Origin: Actinokineospora bangkokensis | GTDB lineage: Bacteria > Actinomycetota > Actinomycetes > Mycobacteriales > Pseudonocardiaceae | DNA length: 43,410 nt | Assembly: GCF_001940455.1 (NCBI RefSeq) | Contig: NZ_MKQR01000003.1 | Coordinates: forward strand, 1-43,410 | Direction: 5' to 3' | Part shown: positions 38,357 through 43,410 of the stretch, piece by piece | How positions within the stretch are numbered: position 1 is the stretch's first letter | Layout of the letters: each line of letters begins with the position of its first letter | Translations under genes and position numbers: made by a program | The notes under the pieces: generated by a model | Told to the model about the DNA's origin: nothing | The model's input: only the letters and a program-made list of their open reading frames with translations | Databases searched by the model: none

Positions 38357-38785
38357 TCACCCCGCCGGGGGTTCGGGCCGGGGCTGCATCAGCTGCCAGC
38401 CCGGGGCGTCGCCGCCGAGCCGCTGGGCCAGGCTCGCCATCCGCGAGTGCTCCCGGGAGCAGTCCAGCGGGGTCACCACCTGGGTGCGCACGGCGTGGTA
38501 GCCCGGCAGGGGGCCGTCCTGCCCGGCCACCGGTCCACGCAGCTCGTAGCCGTCTTGACCGATCAACCCTGCCGCCTCGTCGACCCGGTCGGCGGGCAGG
38601 AGCAGCACGTGCCGCAGCACCACCTGGTCGGTGGACGCCCAGCCGGGGGAATCGGCCAGGACGGTGGACGCGGCCCGTGACGGGTCGAAGTTCTCCGCCA
38701 CGACCACCAGCGCGGGGTCGTCGGGTGAGAGCGGCTCGGGCTGGGCGCGGCCGAACAGCGCCCGGACCCGGTCGAGAAGGGACAT
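38357..38785 (-). CDS. conserved hypothetical protein
   Basis: A 142-residue soluble protein, [18 protein letters not shown] at the start, with [28 protein letters not shown] in the centre and [15 protein letters not shown] near the end. ATG 38785 has a perfect AGGAGG about 6 nt upstream. The central part weakly resembles the RraB-type ferredoxin-like fold, which I would not insist on. It is divergent from ctaE and upstream of the receiver gene on the same strand, 50 bp apart. Confidence 0.65.
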   Translation of the reverse strand: MSLLDRVRALFGRAQPEPLSPDDPALVVVAENFDPSRAASTVLADSPGWASTDQVVLRHVLLLPADRVDEAAGLIGQDGYELRGPVAGQDGPLPGYHAVRTQVVTPLDCSREHSRMASLAQRLGGDAPGWQLMQPRPEPPAG

Positions 38786-38900
38786 CAGCACCTCCTGAAT
38801 TGCGCATCCGCGCGCATATCGCGCGCGTGACGGCGGTGTGACGCGCTCCATGCGCGCCCCGCCCGGGCGTGGTGGGTTACCGCAGGACATAATGCGACGC

Positions 38901-39518
38901 GTGACTGCTGCAGCGCCCTCCATTGGCCAGCGCGTGCACTCGCTGAACCGGCCGAACATGGTCAGCGTGGGCACCATCGTCTGGCTGTCCAGTGAGCTCA
39001 TGTTCTTCGCGGGGCTCTTCGCCATGTTCTTCACCGTCAAGGCGCAGAACACCGGCCCTTGGCCGCCGCCGCTGGAGGAGGGCGGCGAGGCGTTCCACCT
39101 GAACGTCCCCTACGCGCTGCCGTTCACCATCATCCTGGTCGCGTCGTCGTTCACCTGCCAGCTCGGCGTCTTCGCCGCCGAGCGCGGTGACGTCTTCGGG
39201 CTGCGGCGCTGGTACGTGCTGACGCTGATCATGGGCGCCATCTTCGTCGGCGGGCAGGCCTACGAGTACTACACGCTGGTCAACGAGGGCCTGACCATCC
39301 CGTCCGGGCCGTTCGGCACGGTGTTCTTCCTGACCACCGGCTTCCACGGCCTGCACGTCATCGGCGGGCTCATCGCGTTCGTCTTCCTGCTCATCCGCAC
39401 CCGGCTGAGCAAGTTCACGCCCGCCCAGGCCACCTCGGCCATCGTGGTCTCGTACTACTGGCACTTCGTCGACGTCGTCTGGATCGGCCTGTTCGCGGTC
39501 ATCTACCTCGTGCCATGA
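38901..39518 (+). CDS. ctaE: cytochrome c oxidase subunit III
   Basis: A 205-residue integral membrane protein with five helices. It matches M. tuberculosis CtaE closely in [19 protein letters not shown] and [15 protein letters not shown]. The C-terminal part has [19 protein letters not shown] and [20 protein letters not shown] favour GTG 38901, which gives the family length and has a CATAAT -10 (38888-38893) 7 nt upstream; ATG 38892, with AGGA 5 nt upstream, would add three residues but begin inside that box. It leads the operon ctaE-qcrC-qcrA-qcrB. Confidence 0.94.
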   Translation: MTAAAPSIGQRVHSLNRPNMVSVGTIVWLSSELMFFAGLFAMFFTVKAQNTGPWPPPLEEGGEAFHLNVPYALPFTIILVASSFTCQLGVFAAERGDVFGLRRWYVLTLIMGAIFVGGQAYEYYTLVNEGLTIPSGPFGTVFFLTTGFHGLHVIGGLIAFVFLLIRTRLSKFTPAQATSAIVVSYYWHFVDVVWIGLFAVIYLVP

Positions 39519-39579
39519 CGGACCGGGCCCCCCACCACAGCTCCGCCGAGCCCGCACTGACAGCAAGGGTTGCCGTTCA

Positions 39580-40377
39580 ATGACCAAGAAACCACGCAGT
39601 CGTGGCAAGTTCCGCAGGCGCCTGGCCGGACTCCTGGCCCTGGGCTTCGGTCTCCTGTCGGTGGGCTTCGCCTACTCCGCGCTCGCGCCGCAGCCCCCGG
39701 TGGCCCAGGCCCAGGACGACGCGGCGCTGGTCCGCAAGGGCGAGCAGGTCTACAACAACACCTGCATCTCCTGCCACGGCGCCAACCTCGAAGGGGTCAA
39801 GGACCGCGGCCCCGCGCTGGTCGGCATCGGCCAGGCCTCGGTGTACTTCCAGACCGCGACCGGGCGCATGCCCGCGGTCCGCCAGGAGGCCCAGGCCCAG
39901 CGCAAGCCCCCGAAGCTGACCCCGGAGGAGGTCGACGCCGTCAGCGCCTTCGTGCAGTCACACGGTGGTGGCGTCCAGCTCCCCAGCGGCCCGGCCAGCG
40001 AGCTCATCGGCGACAACCCCGCCCGCGGCGGCGAGCTGTTCCGCCTCAACTGCGCCAGCTGCCACAACTTCACCGGCCGCGGCGGCGCGCTGTCCTCCGG
40101 CAAGTACGCGCCCGCGCTCGACGGCGTCACCGAGACCGAGATCTACGCGGCCATGCTCACCGGCCCGCAGAACATGCCCAAGTTCTCCGACCGGCAGCTC
40201 TCGCCGGAGGAGAAGAAGGACATCGTCGCGTACGTCAAGTCGGTCACCGACGGCAACAACAACCCCGGCGGCAACGCCATCGGCGGGCTGGGGCCGCAGT
40301 CGGAGGGCCTGATCGCATTCATCGTGGGCATCGCCGCGCTGGTCGGCGTGACCCTCTGGATTGGGGCAAAGGCATGA
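39580..40377 (+). CDS. qcrC: bc1 complex dihaem cytochrome c subunit
   Basis: A 265-residue protein anchored by an N-terminal segment (LAGLLALGFGLLSVGFAYSA) and a C-terminal helix (GLIAFIVGIAALVGVTLWI). It has two c-type haem motifs, CISCH and CASCH, in two cytochrome c domains. In actinobacteria this subunit passes electrons directly to the CuA of CtaC within the supercomplex, replacing soluble cytochrome c. Its stop overlaps the qcrA start (ATGA). Confidence 0.97.
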   Translation: MTKKPRSRGKFRRRLAGLLALGFGLLSVGFAYSALAPQPPVAQAQDDAALVRKGEQVYNNTCISCHGANLEGVKDRGPALVGIGQASVYFQTATGRMPAVRQEAQAQRKPPKLTPEEVDAVSAFVQSHGGGVQLPSGPASELIGDNPARGGELFRLNCASCHNFTGRGGALSSGKYAPALDGVTETEIYAAMLTGPQNMPKFSDRQLSPEEKKDIVAYVKSVTDGNNNPGGNAIGGLGPQSEGLIAFIVGIAALVGVTLWIGAKA

Positions 40378-41510
40378 GTTCGTCCGACCAGGAGCACAAG
40401 CTCCCCAGCGAGGCCGAGCTCGCTGAGATGTCCCGCGAGGACCTGGTCAAGCTCGGCGGCAAGCTCGACGGCGTCGAGATCGTGGAGTACCCGGACCCGT
40501 GGCCGGTCAAGGGCACCCGCGCGGAGAAGCGCGCCGAGCGGCTGGTGGCGTTCTGGTTCCTGCTCGCCGCGCTGGCGGGCCTGGCGTTCGTGGTCGCGTT
40601 CGTGGCGTGGCCGTCGGAGTACGTCGCCCCCGACCAGCCCGGCCACTTCTGGTACTCGCTGTACACCCCGGTGCTCGGCGCGACCCTGGGCCTGTCGATC
40701 GCCAGCATCGGCGTCGGCGCGCTGCTCTACACCAAGAAGTTCATCCCGCACGAGGTCTCGGTCCAGCAGCGCCACGACGGCGGGTCGGACCCGGTCGACC
40801 AGGCCACCTTCGTCGCCCACCTGGCCGACGCCGGTGTCCGCTCCACCATCGGCCGCCGCTCGCTGATCAAGCGCAGCGCCGGGCTCGGCGCGGGCGCGAT
40901 GGGCCTGGGCCTGGGCGTGTTCGCCCTCGGCGGCCTGGTCCGCGACCCGTGGGCGCAGACCGACTCGAAGGACTCGCTCTGGCACACCGGCTGGATGTCC
41001 ACCGACGGCGAGCGCGTGTTCCTGCGCCGCGCCACCGGTGACCCCGAGGCCGTCGTGCTGGTCAAGCCCGAGGACCTCGACGCGGGCGCCATGGAGACGG
41101 TGTTCCCGTTCCGCGAGTCCGAGCGCGACAACCACGAGGCCCTGTCGGCCGCGCTCAAGCGCTCCGACAACCCGGTGATGCTCATCCGCCTGCGCCCCGA
41201 GGACGCCGCGCGCGTCGTCAAGCACGAGGGCCAGGAGGACTTCAACTACGGCGACTACTACGCGTACACGAAGATCTGCAGCCACCTGGGGTGCCCCACC
41301 TCACTGTACGAGCAGCGCACGAACAGGATTCTCTGCCCGTGCCACCAGTCGCAATTCGATGCGCTCACGTACGCCAAGCCCATCTTCGGTCCGGCGACCC
41401 GCAAGCTGGCCCAGCTCCCCATCGCGGTCGATGAGGAGACGGGTTACCTTTATGCCAAGAGGGACTTCATCGAGCCCGTCGGGCCTGCCTTCTGGGAGCG
41501 GAAGTCATGA
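40374..41510 (+). CDS. qcrA: bc1 complex Rieske iron-sulphur subunit
   Basis: A 378-residue protein, long as in all actinobacteria, with three membrane helices ([56 protein letters not shown]) in place of one. The second is followed by a loop and a twin-arginine-like RRSLIKRSA before the third. The [2Fe-2S] ligands are CSHLGCP and CPCHQSQFD. It overlaps qcrB by ATGA. Confidence 0.97.
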   Translation: MSSSDQEHKLPSEAELAEMSREDLVKLGGKLDGVEIVEYPDPWPVKGTRAEKRAERLVAFWFLLAALAGLAFVVAFVAWPSEYVAPDQPGHFWYSLYTPVLGATLGLSIASIGVGALLYTKKFIPHEVSVQQRHDGGSDPVDQATFVAHLADAGVRSTIGRRSLIKRSAGLGAGAMGLGLGVFALGGLVRDPWAQTDSKDSLWHTGWMSTDGERVFLRRATGDPEAVVLVKPEDLDAGAMETVFPFRESERDNHEALSAALKRSDNPVMLIRLRPEDAARVVKHEGQEDFNYGDYYAYTKICSHLGCPTSLYEQRTNRILCPCHQSQFDALTYAKPIFGPATRKLAQLPIAVDEETGYLYAKRDFIEPVGPAFWERKS

Positions 41511-43189
41511 GTGCCATCACATCGCCAACGAAGCCCAACAACGCCGCGCTGCGCGCGGCGGGGGGCGCTGCGAAGTGGGCGGACGACCGGTACCACCCGG
41601 CCGCGGGCCTGCGCAAGCAGCTCAACAAGGTCTTCCCGACGCACTGGTCGTTCCTGCTCGGTGAGATCGCCCTCTACAGCTTCATCGTCCTGCTGCTGAC
41701 CGGTACCTACCTGGCGCTGTTCTTCGACCCCTCCATGGAGGAGGTCGTCTACAACGGGTCGTTCGACAACCTGCGCGGCCTGGAGATGTCGCGGGCCTAC
41801 GAGTCCGCGCTCAACATCGCCTTCGACGTGCGCGGCGGCCTGTTCGCCCGGCAGATGCACCACTGGGCGGCGCTGCTGTTCATGGCCGCCATGGTCACCC
41901 ACATGTTCCGCGTGTTCTTCACCGGCGCGTTCCGCCGCCCGCGCGAGGTCAACTGGGTCATCGGCGTCAACCTGTTCCTGCTGGGCGCCCTGGAGGGCTT
42001 CGCGGGCTACTCGCTGCCCGACGACCTGCTCTCCGGCGCGGGCCTGCGGATCATGTCCGGCCTGATCCTGTCCATCCCGGTGCTGGGCACCTGGGTGCAC
42101 TGGCTGCTGTTCGGCAGCGAGTTCCCCGGCCAGGACATCATCCCCAGGCTGTACTCGATCCACATCCTGCTGGTCCCGGCCATCCTGCTGGCGCTGATCG
42201 GCGCCCACCTGGCGCTGGTCTGGTACCAGAAGCACACCCAGTTCCCGGGCGTGCGGCGCAAGGAGACCAACGTCGTCGGCGTGCGCATCATGCCGGTGTT
42301 CGCGGTCAAGGGCGGCGCGTTCATGGCCGTCGTCGTCGGCGTCACCGCCGTCATGGGCGGCCTCTTCCAGATCAACCCGTACTGGAACTTCGGGCCGTTC
42401 AACGCCGCGCACATCTCGGCGGGCACGGTGCCGGACTGGTACATGGGCTGGACCGACGGCCTGATCCGGCTGTGGCCCTCCTGGGAGGTCTACCTCGGCC
42501 CGTACACCATCCCGGCCGCGTTCTTCCCGTTCATCCTGGGCCTGCCCCTGCTGGGCGGCGTGGCGATGGTCTACCCGTGGGTCGAGCGCAAGTTCACCAA
42601 GGACTACGCCCACCACAACCTGCTCCAGCGCCCGCGCGACGTCCCCGTCCGCACCAGCCTGGGCATGATGGCGATCACCTACTTCATGGTGTCGCTGCTG
42701 TCGGCGGCCAACGACGTCCTGGCGGACAAGTTCAACATCTCGCTGAACGCGACCACCTGGATGGGCCGCATCGGCCTGCTGATCCTGCCCCCGATCGCCT
42801 ACTACATCACCTACCGGATCTGCCTGGGCCTCCAGCGCTCGGACCGCGAGGTGCTGGAGCACGGCGTCGAGACCGGCATCATCAAGCGCCTCCCGCACGG
42901 CGAGTTCATCGAGGTGCACCAGCCGCTGGGCCCGGTCGACGACCACGGCCACCCCATCCCGCTGGAGTACCAGGGCACCTCGGTGCCGAAGAAGATGAAC
43001 AAGCTCGGCTCGGCGGGCGCCCCGGTGCAGGGCTCCTGGCTCACCCCGGACCCCCCGGAGGAGACCGCGGCGCTGGCCAGGGCCCGCGCGGCCCAGCACG
43101 GCGACCACGCCGAGATCGAGTCCGGTCCGAGCGAGGCGGGGCAGCACACCGCCACCAGCGACCAGACCGGCTCCATCGGCCCGGCCTGA
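41507..43189 (+). CDS. qcrB: bc1 complex cytochrome b subunit
   Basis: A 560-residue integral membrane protein that carries haems bH and bL and the quinol sites. Seen are [21 protein letters not shown] with haem-ligand histidines, [19 protein letters not shown], and [16 protein letters not shown] near the C-terminal helices. A charged C-terminal tail of about 120 residues, typical for actinobacteria, follows. It is the last gene of the operon; a strong terminator comes 13 bp later. Confidence 0.97.
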   Translation: MSAITSPTKPNNAALRAAGGAAKWADDRYHPAAGLRKQLNKVFPTHWSFLLGEIALYSFIVLLLTGTYLALFFDPSMEEVVYNGSFDNLRGLEMSRAYESALNIAFDVRGGLFARQMHHWAALLFMAAMVTHMFRVFFTGAFRRPREVNWVIGVNLFLLGALEGFAGYSLPDDLLSGAGLRIMSGLILSIPVLGTWVHWLLFGSEFPGQDIIPRLYSIHILLVPAILLALIGAHLALVWYQKHTQFPGVRRKETNVVGVRIMPVFAVKGGAFMAVVVGVTAVMGGLFQINPYWNFGPFNAAHISAGTVPDWYMGWTDGLIRLWPSWEVYLGPYTIPAAFFPFILGLPLLGGVAMVYPWVERKFTKDYAHHNLLQRPRDVPVRTSLGMMAITYFMVSLLSAANDVLADKFNISLNATTWMGRIGLLILPPIAYYITYRICLGLQRSDREVLEHGVETGIIKRLPHGEFIEVHQPLGPVDDHGHPIPLEYQGTSVPKKMNKLGSAGAPVQGSWLTPDPPEETAALARARAAQHGDHAEIESGPSEAGQHTATSDQTGSIGPA

Positions 43190-43201
43190 CCAGATCGACC
43201 T

Positions 43202-43239
43202 CCGCAGGGGCGGCACCCGAACGGGTGCCGCCCCTGCGG
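43202..43239 (+). terminator. qcrCAB operon terminator
   Basis: An 18-bp perfect stem (43202-43219 with 43222-43239, arm CCGCAGGGGCGGCACCCG) has only two unpaired bases between the arms. It is the longest perfect hairpin in the window. Confidence 0.92.
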
Positions 43240-43280
43240 CGTCCCTGGGGGTCCCGGCCGCCGTGCGGTAGCCTGCCGCG

Positions 43281-43410
43281 GTGATCGGGGCCAGGGTGCG
43301 CAGGACGGCGAGCACGGCGGCGCTCACCCTCCTCGTCGTCACCGCGGCGGCGTGCGAGGAGCAGCAGCCGCCCCCGGCCCCCGCCCCCGTGGTGAACCCC
43401 TCGGCGGTCG
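43281..43410 (+). CDS. lipoprotein, partial (runs off window)
   Basis: Only the first 43 codons are present. They encode a lipoprotein signal: basic VIGARVRRTAS, hydrophobic ALTLLVVTAAA, then the lipobox cysteine at about residue 25, followed by a Glu/Gln/Pro-rich linker (EEQQPPPAPAP). GTG 43281 has TAGCCT (43269-43274) 6 nt upstream, so it is probably leaderless. The mature part is outside the window and the function cannot be told. Confidence 0.6.
   Translation, partial: MIGARVRRTASTAALTLLVVTAAACEEQQPPPAPAPVVNPSAV

Overview
The window is chromosomal DNA from a high-GC actinomycete. Third codon positions are almost all G or C, GTG starts are common, and long open frames run antisense to real genes. 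Gene content and order match the Mycobacterium tuberculosis blocks I recall around Rv2192c-Rv2218 and Rv2238c-Rv2241. Mycolate-type functions are absent, which fits the order Pseudonocardiales (an Actinosynnema, Saccharothrix or Actinokineospora type of genome). The genus is an inference and is not proven here.

Layout. 1-457: repeat-rich intergenic DNA and the terminator of an upstream gene. 458-5277: pnuC, then aceE (pyruvate dehydrogenase E1), a DUF3052 gene, an AhpE-type peroxiredoxin and tRNA-Val(TAC). 5278-8241: a low-GC, apparently foreign island holding one gene, a single-chain restriction-modification enzyme in which an adenine methyltransferase is fused to a BsuBI/PstI-type endonuclease. 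8242-16812: DedA, lipA, an SDR, an unknown gene, a TetR regulator with two palindromic operators, a membrane protein, a roughly 0.94 kb IS5/IS427-type insertion sequence, lipB, a PAP2 phosphatase and a TIGR01777 epimerase. 16979-20262: dlaT (E2) and lpd (E3). 20469-25157: a small conserved gene, pepA, an APC-like membrane protein and ilvE. 25223-27659: a 78-bp MITE-like element and the cobU-cobT-cobS operon. 27684-33012: small genes, an aldo/keto reductase, a DUF3043 membrane protein, glycerate kinase, an ErpA-type Fe-S carrier, adenosine kinase and an XRE regulator. 33139-43410: asnB, ctaC-ctaF, trpD with a degenerate receiver gene, ctaE-qcrC-qcrA-qcrB and the start of a lipoprotein gene.

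How the genes work together. aceE, dlaT and lpd encode a whole pyruvate dehydrogenase, and lipB plus lipA make the lipoyl cofactor that DlaT carries. qcrCAB with ctaC, ctaE and ctaF encode most of the actinobacterial bc1-aa3 supercomplex (ctaD lies elsewhere). cobUTS complete the lower-ligand arm of cobalamin synthesis.

Regulation. Many starts have a TANNNT -10 box only 6-8 nt upstream and no Shine-Dalgarno, so these genes are probably transcribed as leaderless mRNAs. Gene ends are often marked by long, GC-rich perfect hairpins between convergent genes. The least ordinary items are the fused restriction-modification gene, the MITE whose ends match the resident IS, a 24-bp palindrome at the IS boundary, the fully overlapping divergent promoters of cobU and its neighbour, and a possible pseudoknot at 20839-20929.
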